A stretch of DNA of 64,000 nt. Origin: Opisthorchis felineus. Lineage: Eukaryota > Platyhelminthes > Trematoda > Opisthorchiida > Opisthorchiidae. This document shows positions 24,301 through 31,115 of the stretch, one piece after another. The position numbers and the translations under genes were made by a program. Numbering within the stretch: position 1 is the stretch's first letter; every line of letters starts with the position of its first letter. The notes under the pieces are model-generated. The model saw nothing but the letters and a program-made list of their open reading frames with translations, did no database searches and was not told the DNA's origin. The stretch spans positions 918,928 to 982,927 of the forward strand of contig SJOL01010002.1 in assembly GCA_004794785.1 (NCBI GenBank), given 5' to 3'.

Positions 24301-27300
24301 CTGAATACGGTAACCTGGTTCTCACACTGAGGGAGTTGAATCGTATTGTTTACGGGCATGATTCTTCTAGCTTTTCAGCTGCTCAACGCCACAAAGCCAT
24401 TTTGCACACTATTGCTTCTGTTTTGCAACAGTTGCGCGAGCATCGTGCGCTATGGGAGGATTTCCTCTCTCTACTAGTCGTGGAACAGGCTAAAGATTTA
24501 GGATTACTGACGACATTCAGAAACTTAGCTCGTATTGACCGTGTGCAACGTGTGCTGCACGAGCTGGTACCACGAGGCAAGCGATTTTGGCGTCGTTTGC
24601 GCAACTTGGCTGATGGTGTCTATCATGAAGATGGACAAACTTCGAGTACATCTACTGAAGCTGGTGGCGGCACCAAAGGATCGCAGATGACTCATCGGTC
24701 TATGCGCCCCACAGATAGGGCTCGTTGGGAATCCGCCAAAGCCCGTTTCCGACTTTTACGAGGTAAAGGGGTACGTACAAAGTCGGTTCGTGCACCACTT
24801 TCAAAAACGTGGTCATTCCTGGAGAGTGCTTGGAGGAATCGTCCAGTCCTCGTATCGCGGTTGGCTTGTCTGCTTAACAGTGCCCACAAACCATACTCTG
24901 GTTTTGAACAAGTGAGTTGCCTCGTTGTTCACTTTACCTAATCCCGTTTTTCCTTCCGACCTTACCCTGCTGGTCTCGTTTCAATGAAACAACTGGTACG
25001 GTTGTAACAAGTTTTGATACAACCAAATGTTCTCTCATTATGGGCCGCGTGAACTCATTCAAATTGATGAGAAGTCCTAATGGTTTGTCAGTACGTTACT
25101 CAGTTAACACGGGCATTCCAGATCTGGTTCGCTGCTTAGGCGTGTAGCTGAAATCGTCCCTCAGTGATTTTGGCGAGTGTTCTCTAATAACTGAGTACGC
25201 TCAAGTAAGCGAGTTCTCCCTTCATCCAAACGGTGGGCCGAAAAACTTGAACTAACAGTTTAGCACCTGAAAGATCAACTAACTGCTTTGCCACCATGTG
25301 CATTTTTCCGGTGGCACAGCAGCCATCTACCAGGAAAAGCTTTTGCGCTCTCCAAATCCATTTCTCCTCGGTACTTTTCACATTTTGATCCATGATTGCT
25401 GGTGGGAGGTTGCTGTATATAGAGGAAATTGCATGTTTTCAGACGACCGATGACTTTCACTTTGTGGACATCCACTTTTGGTTCAACGTAGGCACGACTC
25501 ACATGGTCGCATAGGTTATGGGGCTGGGCCGGTATATACCTAGTCCATTCCGAGGTTCGGCCAAGTCAGCAGAAGGAATCACCAGTCAAGGCATCATGTC
25601 TGTATCCACACGTGAGTCGTTTATGCCACTCGGCTCCTAAGACTCAACGATTTTGTTTTTATTGATTCAATATCACCTAGCCGAGGAGCTGGTTTTCTTT
25701 GGTCTAATCTGTTTTCCTCTATTTCTTAAGGTTGCACGAGTGGATGAGGCGTGTTTGTAGTAGCAATTCACACAAGATATACACAAATAACCGGTGACTG
25801 GAGTCACAGATTGGAAGGCGTCTTGCAAAGGGAATTAGTCCCAGAATTTGCTGTGTAATCGGAGTTGGTTGCACGCATTATGGAATCAACGGAATGTGAG
25901 CAGAATGTCCCCGAACAGGATCATGTGGGTTGTATGGTTTTTACGTACAGGATCTCGATTCCTCAAGCTTATTGTCACTAGCGTTCACATCCACTAGAAA
26001 AACAGAAATATGGAACTCCATTTTTAGTCTCATGTACTTTTCAAACAACTGTGCTTTATGAGGTAAAGTCAATCTACTGAGGGGTGTGTCCGATCGGAAG
26101 GTGTACTGTGTAACGCATGACGCGTGCTTATTCGTGTGAATGGGGTGAATGTTCAGACAACAGATTCAAGCGTACGACGTGCGAATGAAGGTTGTCAGCA
26201 CTCAGCAGGTCACAAGCGTAATAAGACCTTGACGATGGCAAATAACTCAGTCTTATTTGTGTTCATCCATGGATTCCGCTCACCCCGATTTTCTGCCATT
26301 TTCACAGGGGTTTGAAGAAATTGATCTCCTATCCAGACATTCATTGGATACGCCTCCTACCAGCGGATACCAAGAATCTGAGCAAGCATCTTTCCCTCCC
26401 AAACCGATACCACGAAATTCCTCGCTAATCGACGGATGGGAGGTTTCAACTGTTCTTTCTGCTGCTGCTGCCAGGCGACGTCGGTTGGGTTGTTCCGGTT
26501 CAACTTCAGCCCACCGAAATTGTCCTTGTCCTTGCCACCCCAGTTCTGCAGCAGTTACAGCCACAACAGGAAAACTGAGTAAACTGGATAGTTTGGGTCG
26601 AAGACATTGCATTTCTTGTGGACTCCGCGTAAGTCTCCCCTACCGGGTGTATTTTTGTTTGTTCATAATCATATTCAGCTATCTGACAGCCAATCATCCT
26701 ATTTTCCAGGTTCAACGCGGCATTGTATACATGGATGAGTACAATCTACACTTACGCAATGTGGAAATAGTCTGGCCTGCAGATTTCAAACCTAAGGCTC
26801 CTTTGATGCCTGCGACGACTAACAAATGCCGGACAACTTCAGAATCGGGCCAACCGGTCCCTGGTCGTTCAGGCGTCGCCGCACAGGCCGGCTACTTACC
26901 AACTCGTACTATTCTAGCGCAGCTTGCTGAACACCACACTCAGGTGCAAACAATGCAAAACGATCTGAGTCAGTCATTTACCTTGCCCGACATAGCTAAA
27001 CGACGTGTATCCATAGAATTTGTTCGCGCATGTAAGACGGAGCTCCTGCCACCGCTTTCCGCTGCGTCTTCAGAGGACATAGCAAACCGACCCGTCCTGA
27101 ACCAAGACGCGGATACACTGTACAACAGAGAAGATGCATCGCCCGAATCCTCCTCGCCAGCTACGCCTGTTAAATCTCCTGTTGCTCTGGCATCCCCAAC
27201 TCATTGGTTCCTGCATGATGATGATGCTGCCTGCTTCAATACAGAGGCATTTACGAACTCATCAGCCACAAGGACATCATCGTCCTATACCTATAATTCG

Positions 27301-27600
27301 GACGTGTGGGCCTCCGTGCCGTCACCGCCAACTCAACTCAACCAAGACTCCACCCTTTGGCATCCAGAGGAGGATAGACAGTTGCTGGAGTTTAGTAAGG
27401 CCCGAGGTCGTTACAGCTCATCAATGTTCACCGATCTATCCCGTTGTTGGGTTCCAAAACCTTATCCGGACTCTCTACCTCGCACGGCCTCCGAACTGGA
27501 GATGCGATTCAAAAAACTCATGAAGCTAACCCTTGGGGATGCCTATGACTCAGATTTGTTCTTAAGTCCCGAAAGGGTTGAATCGGACCAAGATATGTGA
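6187..27600 (+). CDS. GON4L: GON4L (gon-4/udu/mute) homologue, nine-exon gene model
   Basis: This is a nuclear transcriptional regulator. Vertebrate GON4L is known to associate with YY1 and SIN3A/HDAC1, and the Drosophila relative Mute localises to histone locus bodies. Nine exons join in frame to about 1,882 residues; the human protein is about 2,240. In order: basic N-terminus (1-44), a segment with TNEDVV (45-138), acidic segment with DEDYQPG (139-380), DDPDDPEF and [11 protein letters not shown] (381-479), conserved YY1AP1-like core (about 574-807), PAH-like helical region (about 1256-1383), Cys cluster (about 1551-1583), SANT/Myb-like domain (about 1800-1860). Identification rests on recognising family motifs in the right order. 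Exon 1 and the exon 2 start are the least certain parts. All repeats inside it are intronic. Confidence 0.88.
6658..6895 (+). mobile_element. nested LINE 3' end with target-site duplication
   Basis: A 5'-truncated copy of the same LINE family, opposite in orientation to its host. It starts at the C-terminal codons (GAGACGCTGCAAGATATGG) and runs through the 3' UTR to the stem-loop near 6860-6880 and a short GATGAT tail. It is flanked by an 8-bp direct repeat GACGTCTG (6650-6657 and 6896-6903), which occurs once when the host LINE is read without the insert. Its 5' end falls at the codon homologous to the target site, so insert and host tail form long imperfect inverted arms. Confidence 0.8.
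8345..8775 (-). mobile_element. second nested LINE 3' fragment
   Basis: The host endonuclease frame stops near 8780 and resumes near 8340. Between them lies a minus-strand copy of the LINE C-terminus ([35 protein letters not shown]) followed by its 3' UTR and the terminal CATCAGTGTT-type sequence next to an ATCGTCATCAT tail near 8345-8365. It is 5'-truncated at the HHLPRR segment. Boundaries are approximate, and I could not identify the target duplication. Confidence 0.65.
9265..9600 (+). repeat. dispersed repeat R2, copy 1
   Basis: This aligns by eye, in the same orientation, with 16810-17130. Shared landmarks include CTAGACAGGAAGATGATTA / CTAGACAGAAGGATGATTA, TCAAAAGCCTGA, AACCATTGA(A/T)CAA, TATGAGA, a GCTCA..GGGTC block, and AAGGTC..TCTCTT. 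Both copies lie in GON4L introns. No coding frame is shared. The family is unrecognised. Confidence 0.6.
9601..10794 (+). other. GON4L intron 1, distal part
   Basis: This is intronic by the gene model and has no gene in it. A decayed fragment of SINE family 1 is visible at about 10535-10620 (GTCCAGGCTCGTGCTTC, CCGAAAGGGCGTCATGGCTG). The acceptor tract before exon 2 is TTTCTCTTTG..CCCAAATAG ending at 10794. Confidence 0.5.
10795..11075 (+). CDS. GON4L: GON4L exon 2
   Basis: The frame reads [31 protein letters not shown], then LLEPRVVT, and ends CACACG|GTAAG in phase 2. It corresponds to the vertebrate GON4L segment with a LDDML..NLT..VRNIL..ITNEHVV pattern followed by EPKMTRSK. The split arginine codon CG|G continues into exon 3, giving [12 protein letters not shown], which keeps the vertebrate TRSKLKEVVEKG spacing. 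The acceptor at 10794 is preferred for its pyrimidine tract; an AG at 10816 in another phase is possible. Confidence 0.8.
11076..14103 (+). other. GON4L intron 2, mostly featureless
   Basis: No supported gene is seen. A minus-strand SINE family 1 head lies at about 13410-13500 (on the minus strand GGATGGCTCAGTGGTTACAG, then GAACGGAAGGTACGTGAACT), with part of its middle after it. Other short open frames have no recognisable content. Confidence 0.5.
14104..14415 (-). CDS. hypothetical antisense ORF in GON4L intron 2
   Basis: This single open frame of 103 codons starts with two Met codons ([20 protein letters not shown]) and ends at a stop. Its composition is balanced, soluble-protein-like and probably helical ([33 protein letters not shown]). 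It is unlike the biased frames of surrounding repeats. I do not recognise a family. It could be a nested intronless gene, a retrocopy or pseudogene of a gene elsewhere, one exon of a minus-strand gene, or chance. No signal peptide or membrane segment is seen. Nothing visible shows regulation. Confidence 0.35.
   Translation of the reverse strand: MMGFSDFANYFGSLHLGEHSLGQITEYISNGAETFVKLSEQAENQLLGAIPDLNNVKNPVDSRLQISASDTTMRESLLFEITDDCLNKISATAGTFETWKLTH
14625..15351 (+). CDS. GON4L: GON4L exon 3, acidic region
   Basis: The acceptor TTTCATTAG|G at 14624 leaves a one-base phase that completes the CG|G codon from exon 2. The exon ends AAGAAG|GTGAGT in phase 0. The peptide includes [18 protein letters not shown] and [10 protein letters not shown], matching the vertebrate pattern of a hydrophobic-acidic stretch followed by DEEYQPDD. 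The rest is rich in Asp, Glu, Ser and Thr and is likely disordered ([35 protein letters not shown]). An ATG at 14716 lies within it, but the phase match argues that this is an internal exon. Confidence 0.85.
15470..15650 (+). mobile_element. SINE family 1 in GON4L intron 3
   Basis: The tRNA-like head reads GATAGCCGGTGGTTAAGGCA, ACTGACCGGAAGGTCCGTGC, with a degenerate B box GCTTCGAATCC. The tail follows: TAGGCTTGGGTAGCCTAGCA, CGTGCTTCCTCCGAGTGG, CACAGAAAGGGTGTCAC. It is a mutated but nearly complete copy. Confidence 0.75.
16408..16433 (+). ncRNA. hammerhead-ribozyme-like core (degenerate)
   Basis: CTGATGA at 16408-16414 and GAAAC at 16429-16433 are spaced by a 14-base insert (16415-16428), like the conserved boxes and stem II of hammerhead ribozymes common in flatworm SINE-like elements. 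Stem II is weak here: G415-C428 and C417-G426 pair but 416/427 and 418/425 do not. I could not find convincing stems I and III or a clear cleavage site. It is best read as a possible decayed copy, or chance. Confidence 0.25.
16810..17130 (+). repeat. dispersed repeat R2, copy 2
   Basis: This is a same-orientation counterpart of 9265-9600, in GON4L intron 3. It shares the landmarks named for copy 1 with point differences and small indels. No conserved frame is seen. Confidence 0.6.
17131..18241 (+). other. GON4L intron 3, distal part
   Basis: Intronic, no gene seen. A minus-strand SINE family 1 head fragment is visible at about 17905-17942 (on the minus strand GAGACAGCTCAGTGGTTAAG). The acceptor of exon 4 is CTCTCCAATTTTAAG at 18241. 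Confidence 0.5.
18242..18538 (+). CDS. GON4L: GON4L exon 4, conserved acidic/RAVR motif
   Basis: A phase-0 exon of 99 codons between TTTTAAG|GTC and GCAAAA|GTAAGT. It carries [20 protein letters not shown] followed by [11 protein letters not shown]. In vertebrate GON4L the same order occurs, an Asp-rich DDPEYNFLEDLDEP run and then DRAVRITKKE. This is one of the strongest signature segments of the family. Confidence 0.92.
18650..18930 (+). CDS. GON4L: GON4L exon 5
   Basis: It follows a 111-bp intron. The acceptor is CTCCTACAG at 18649 and the donor GGAC|GTGAGT gives phase 2. It begins [16 protein letters not shown], continuing the helix after the RAVR motif, and ends [20 protein letters not shown], a helical stretch corresponding to the vertebrate EPLANLLNEQHRTVKELFEQ-type region. 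Split codon AC|T joins exon 6. Confidence 0.88.
19275..19430 (+). mobile_element. SINE family 1 in GON4L intron 5
   Basis: A plus-strand copy with B box CGGTTCGAACCCAAACCC, then CATCTCGACTGCTGCTGTCT, CTTTCGGATGGCACTGTAGC and AAGCACCGAACC. The A-box side is eroded (TTAGAGCGCAAACTTAGTGG). Confidence 0.7.
19431..20628 (+). other. GON4L intron 5, distal part
   Basis: No repeat or gene that I recognise. A 141-codon open frame at 19807-20232 starts on a non-ATG codon, has no recognisable motif and is treated as chance. The acceptor for exon 6 is TTTTTCCATTCTTAG at 20628. Confidence 0.45.
20629..21864 (+). CDS. GON4L: GON4L exon 6, conserved core domain
   Basis: This is the most conserved exon. 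T|CTCACAGAG gives [20 protein letters not shown], the counterpart of the vertebrate QQMQQHVQLLTQ helix. Then [11 protein letters not shown] (vertebrate AMQLIEDF), [13 protein letters not shown] (FMYPELLPVCSL), [20 protein letters not shown] (KIVFTKAEDNLLALGLKHFE), and [20 protein letters not shown] (SKYLLTCKTAHQLTVRIKNL). The last two blocks form a Myb-like fold in this family. The exon ends GATGG|GTGGGT in phase 2, completed by A from exon 7. Confidence 0.95.
21865..23428 (+). other. GON4L intron 6
   Basis: Intronic, with no repeat or gene recognised. It ends in a pyrimidine-rich acceptor (CTTGCTCCATTTGCAG at 23428). A frame open from 23340 through the acceptor reads a hydrophobic run, but this is intron sequence in the phase-consistent model. 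Confidence 0.5.
23429..24911 (+). CDS. GON4L: GON4L exon 7, PAH-like region
   Basis: It starts by completing GG|A (Gly), then [16 protein letters not shown], and ends TTTGAACAA|GTGAGT in phase 0. The first half is basic and Ser/Pro-rich, likely disordered. The second half (about 24240-24620) is helical: [60 protein letters not shown]. This resembles the paired amphipathic helix (PAH-like) region of GON4L that precedes its C-terminal SANT domain. It ends in a basic tail ([20 protein letters not shown]). Confidence 0.88.
24912..26307 (+). other. GON4L intron 7
   Basis: Intronic; nothing recognised inside. The acceptor is TTCTGCCATTTTCACAG at 26307. Confidence 0.5.
26308..26628 (+). CDS. GON4L: GON4L exon 8, Cys cluster
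   Basis: Phase 0 at both ends (TTTTCACAG|GGG and CTCCGC|GTAAGT). It includes [20 protein letters not shown] and a Cys/His cluster: CPCPCH (from 26521), then 23 residues, then CISCG (from 26608). The spacing suggests a small metal-binding site. I infer this from the sequence only. Confidence 0.85.
26710..27600 (+). CDS. GON4L: GON4L exon 9, C-terminal SANT/Myb-like domain
   Basis: It follows an 81-bp intron and ends in TGA at 27598-27600. It starts [20 protein letters not shown]. Near the end it carries [19 protein letters not shown], a loop with SRCWVPK, then [18 protein letters not shown]. This is the tryptophan-containing acidic helix 1 and the RF..LM helix 3 of a SANT/Myb-like domain. It matches the vertebrate C-terminus, where an ALWTREADRVIL-type helix is followed by a HRFRELMQLF-type helix. 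The tail is acidic, as in vertebrates. Confidence 0.93.
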   Translation, partial: VQRGIVYMDEYNLHLRNVEIVWPADFKPKAPLMPATTNKCRTTSESGQPVPGRSGVAAQAGYLPTRTILAQLAEHHTQVQTMQNDLSQSFTLPDIAKRRVSIEFVRACKTELLPPLSAASSEDIANRPVLNQDADTLYNREDASPESSSPATPVKSPVALASPTHWFLHDDDAACFNTEAFTNSSATRTSSSYTYNSDVWASVPSPPTQLNQDSTLWHPEEDRQLLEFSKARGRYSSSMFTDLSRCWVPKPYPDSLPRTASELEMRFKKLMKLTLGDAYDSDLFLSPERVESDQDM

Positions 27601-27748
27601 AGCAAAGTCATTTTTTCACAGTCTTGTCGCTCTTATTAACTTCTTATGACTTCATTTTCTTGTACAGCCATTTTCTTCTACTTTTCTTATAAGGGGTCTT
27701 GTAATTAACTTTCACTAGGTTTCAGCTCAGAGCACAATCGTCCACGTC

Positions 27749-27754
27749 AATAAA
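27749..27754 (+). terminator. GON4L poly(A) signal AATAAA
   Basis: A canonical AATAAA lies 149 bases after the stop codon. It is followed within ~30 bases by T-rich and GT-containing sequence (CCTCTTTAGTTC). It is the first such hexamer downstream. Confidence 0.65.
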
Positions 27755-28220
27755 TCCGTCCTCTTTAGTTCAATGCCTTTTGAAGTCTATTTGTTAGGTT
27801 CAGTCTGTTGACAACCTATTATGTTAGCTAATTTTGCCACATTCATAGTTCCATTCTGATTGCGTGTGATTACCATCCTCATGTAGCTCTTCATGTGACA
27901 CTTTTCGGTTTGAATTTATCCACCAGGTTTAATTTCACTCGGCATAATTAACCAACCAGTTCAGTTTCGTGAACTATTCTTGGTTACTGTTTATTTGGAT
28001 ATCCTGCGGTTCCTTCGAGAAATGTTATCTCCGATCTAACCTGCTCGAATGCAGTGAATTGCATCCTTATTCTGCCTTCCTTTCATACAACCTCGAAAAA
28101 TCCGAATCGGTTCTGTTATGTTGGGAGGCGATTATATTTGGAGAGACGTACAACTTGTTTCCTGCAACTGATGTAAACAACTAGAAGGCCGTATTAGAGA
28201 GGGAGCTGTTGCAGGGGGAA
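27755..28220. other. no gene seen
   Basis: T-rich sequence after GON4L up to the next LINE 3' end. A 71-codon frame at 27969-28184 has no recognisable motif. Confidence 0.4.
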
Positions 28221-28224
28221 GTGT

Positions 28225-28945
28225 GGATAGATCACCATCATCATCGACAGTATGACATCAGTGTTCAACGCTGATGCTCCGCTGCCGTACACCCATGATT
28301 TATTTGAAAGCCTTATTGTGAAGAAAAGAATAAAAGTGGACGGTGAAGTGCTTAGTGCTAGCTTACTACAATCATTCCGAGGTGCCTACGCCTCCAGACA
28401 CTCATTCTGGCAATCTGGATAGAAGCTGGCAACAAGAACACCACTGACATCGGTTAGCAGCCATATTTTGAAGCGTCTCCAACCAGGCGCAGTGGGGATC
28501 ACGCGGTCCCCATCCTGGAAGGCGAGTAGCACCGACAGCACCCAAACTTTTCGTTATCTCTTTCATACCCCTCTGCCAGGTCAAGGGTTGGCCACCTCTC
28601 TGCTTTCGCTACTCTGAATTGGGCACGGAAAACGGCACTCTCTTCAGCAAACAATGGTTCGGCGTACGCAATAAATGGCCTGCCCAACGAAGCTTCCGGT
28701 GCTGGATATATTCTTCAATGGAAGTACCCGTTGCACAACCGAAGACTCATTTTCTAATTGCCTCGTTACGGATACGCCGACACCAACCCACATGAGCTAT
28801 GGTTCTGAGACAACGATTGCCAAACACCTGAAAACGTCTCAGTTCGGCTGCTCGAACAGGTCACGTCTCACAGCCATACAAAACAGCCCGCACTCTTGCC
28901 AGATACACACGTCCCTTGAGATTCAGGGATATACGGCTTTGACGC
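28225..28945 (-). mobile_element. LINE 3' part, minus strand
   Basis: Read right to left this gives the LINE C-terminus, [18 protein letters not shown] and ATRLPGWGPRDPHCAWLETL, then [13 protein letters not shown] and a stop. The 3' UTR and the terminal stem-loop follow near 28249-28275, next to an ATCACCATCATCATCGAC tail. It is the least damaged C-terminus of the family in this window. Upstream it continues as decayed RT thumb sequence to about 28945. Confidence 0.75.
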
Positions 28946-29084
28946 CATAGGTGCCTCAAATTAGTAAACGCCACTGAAACCTCTTCGAAGTAAGGTTTTC
29001 AGAATATAGGACATAGCTCCAGAAGACATGGAACACTAGTTCCTGTAAGCTCTTCCAAGGATCCTGAACACAAGCTCTTTGTCA

Positions 29085-29580
29085 GATTCCTTCTGGTTTG
29101 GGTCCGCTGTCTTCTCTTGGTATTCGGAAGTCACCGTGCACGGTCGACAATTCTCGAGCCGTTTTCTTCATATGCTTGTCCTAAACGACTTGCAAACACG
29201 AGAAGGATTTGCTTGGCCTGATTGAGTCACAGCGAGCCTAATGCATCGGAATTGTTGTTTGTTTTAGTTTCCAAAATTTGCCAAAATTCTCTTCCAGTAG
29301 AAAAATATTGCCATGCAAGCGCATGCCCGTTGAATTTTCACGAACAAGCAGGACGTTTCATGGAAAAAGTCACACATTCTCACGAGTGGATTCGATATCG
29401 ATGGAGCCACCTAACCAGTTACGTAATCAAAGAGTGCTGATAACAAGTTGTTTGACAAGATAGATGCACATTCGACGGACGTCCTTCTTTTGTGTTTAAA
29501 CAATATGATTCGATGATCTTTGCACTGTCAGTAAATTTCTAATGTCAACAAACATATACTGGCGTAAACAACAACTTTAT
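29085..29580 (+). repeat. dispersed repeat R3, copy 1, with a conserved peptide
   Basis: This is an inverted counterpart of 50466-51060. Shared DNA includes ACGAGAAGGATTTGCT, TTAGTTTCCAAAATTTGCC and TACTGGCGTAAACAACA. In frame at 29222-29440 it reads LLFVLVSKICQNSLPVEKYC, HASACPLNFHEQ, FMEKVTHSHEWIRYRWSHLT. The same peptide, with few changes, is encoded by copy 2. This suggests that the ancestral element was coding there. I do not recognise the protein; it is probably part of a transposon ORF. Confidence 0.6.
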
Positions 29581-29710
29581 GCACTGAGAATTCCCTAGTC
29601 ACATCCTCAGCTAATTTATCTGTAAAACGGAATAGAAATGCTCACCAGACTAGGCTGTTGGTTTTTAATAAGTTGGAAGATGTTTGGGACCGATTGAGTA
29701 GTCATCGTTT

Positions 29711-29751
29711 GAGAGGGGTTTGTTAAACCACCGATTGTTTGTCAAACCTCT
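29711..29751. repeat. imperfect hairpin
   Basis: GAGAGGGGTTTG (29711-29722) can pair with CAAACCTCTC (29742-29751) apart from two extra G. It lies just upstream of a perfect 18-bp hairpin. Confidence 0.5.
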
Positions 29752-29787
29752 CTGAAATAGGTTGTTGGTTATTTTTTGTCGGTGCAT

Positions 29788-29827
29788 ACACTAGCCGAAC
29801 AGTGGAATGCCACTGTTCGGCTAGTGT
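29788..29827. repeat. perfect 18-bp hairpin, AATG loop
   Basis: ACACTAGCCGAACAGTGG at 29788-29805 is the exact reverse complement of 29810-29827, with a 4-base loop AATG. There is no coding content. It is a fold-back structure of unknown origin. Confidence 0.9.
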
Positions 29828-30228
29828 TTTATCTAGCCTTCCACTCAGGTTGTGGTTTTCCAGGTCCTAACGGAGTTCTCATGTAGTTTGTTGTGCTTTC
29901 CTGCAAGAATCGGTGGACCCAAAACGCGCCGCACTGTCCTTTAGACAATGAGCAACAGTTCAATGGAGTAGTGCTGGCATTCTTTGGTAAGAACCAGCAT
30001 TAGACTGAAGGGTCTTTTTTTAATATAACTATACGCCCCAAACTTTTGCATGCGCTATGTGCATGCGTTATGTGTGCAGTTTTGTTTTCCCCTGGTTTGT
30101 TCTGTGTTGTTTGTTGGGTTGGTCATGTTTCTGTCTAGTGTAGTAACCTGCAAATAATACCATCAAGAAAAGTGAAATTCTGTTTCTGCTAATATGATCG
30201 CCCCTCTTCTGAGGATTTACATACTTTC

Positions 30229-31115
30229 AGGTGTTGGTAGTTGCGGTATTTTGTAGAATACACAATCACATGTCAGATGTCCGGAGTCCAAACCCCCACA
30301 CAACCAACGATATGCACTTTCGGTGAGCTTTAAATCGAGCGAAACTCGAGTCCAGTAGTTTCCCCCTTTGGTGTGGACTCACCAGAATGATTGCGCCAGG
30401 ACACGAGGACGATAGTTCAAACGAGAGTCATGTGATTTTGAATCCCACAACCACCTATACCTGATACTTATTTGTCTGACAATGCTAACCAACCCCATAG
30501 TGACCGCTATTTCAGTACAGTCCCCTCACCTCATCGGAGGAAAGGACACATACACCCAAAGACAACCATCACTTTACATACGGTCAGTGATGTCATCGGT
30601 TAGTGGCTATCGGTATCGACCAACTCAGCAGGCCGATTAACTGGGTCGGTTGACGAGAAACTTGAATAGGTGTACTCTAGAATATATCGACACCGCAAGA
30701 CGGTTGATTGGGCCTGTCGCTGTTTCGAAATAATGCGGCAAAAGTTCTGGTGACTTGGTGATTGGTCTGTTTGCCGAGCTTGGTAGTTGGACTGAAAACG
30801 TTCTATCACCAGTCGAGGTGACGTCGTCAGTGTAGGGTTGAATGGGTAAAACCCTTTGTTGAAGGTATCTAATAAGTCCAGAGTGCTTGGTTTTCCCCGA
30901 AGTGCTCTTTGCGTAATTTGATTGGCCACCTTGAAATCTGAGTTGAGTCGTGATCTTCATTCTCTTGTGTCTGTTTGGTCCGTTGGGGGCCTTCAATTCG
31001 ACAGTTCTGTCCCTTCGTTGTGATTAGGCCGCGTCCTTCAATATTGCTTTTTGAATCATCACGCGTTGGACTCATCTGAATTTTCACGTCTGAACATGTT
31101 AACACGTTTGCGTTT
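30229..31115 (+). repeat. long dispersed repeat R1, copy 1 (SINE head plus body)
   Basis: This is about 800 bp, almost identical by eye to 37926-38734. The left ~200 bp is a tRNA-derived SINE (family 2): GTCAGATGTCCGGAGTCCAA, then GATATGCACTTTCGGTGAGC, then CCACACCAAAGG-complement blocks. The remaining ~550 bp is shared only with the other copy. A minus-strand frame over 30929-30600 is shared with copy 2 (QITQRALRGKPSTLDLLDTF), but homology of two recent copies does not prove coding. The right edge (31063-31115) carries a TTGGACTCATCTGAATTTTC block that in copy 2 lies on the left side. Confidence 0.75.
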
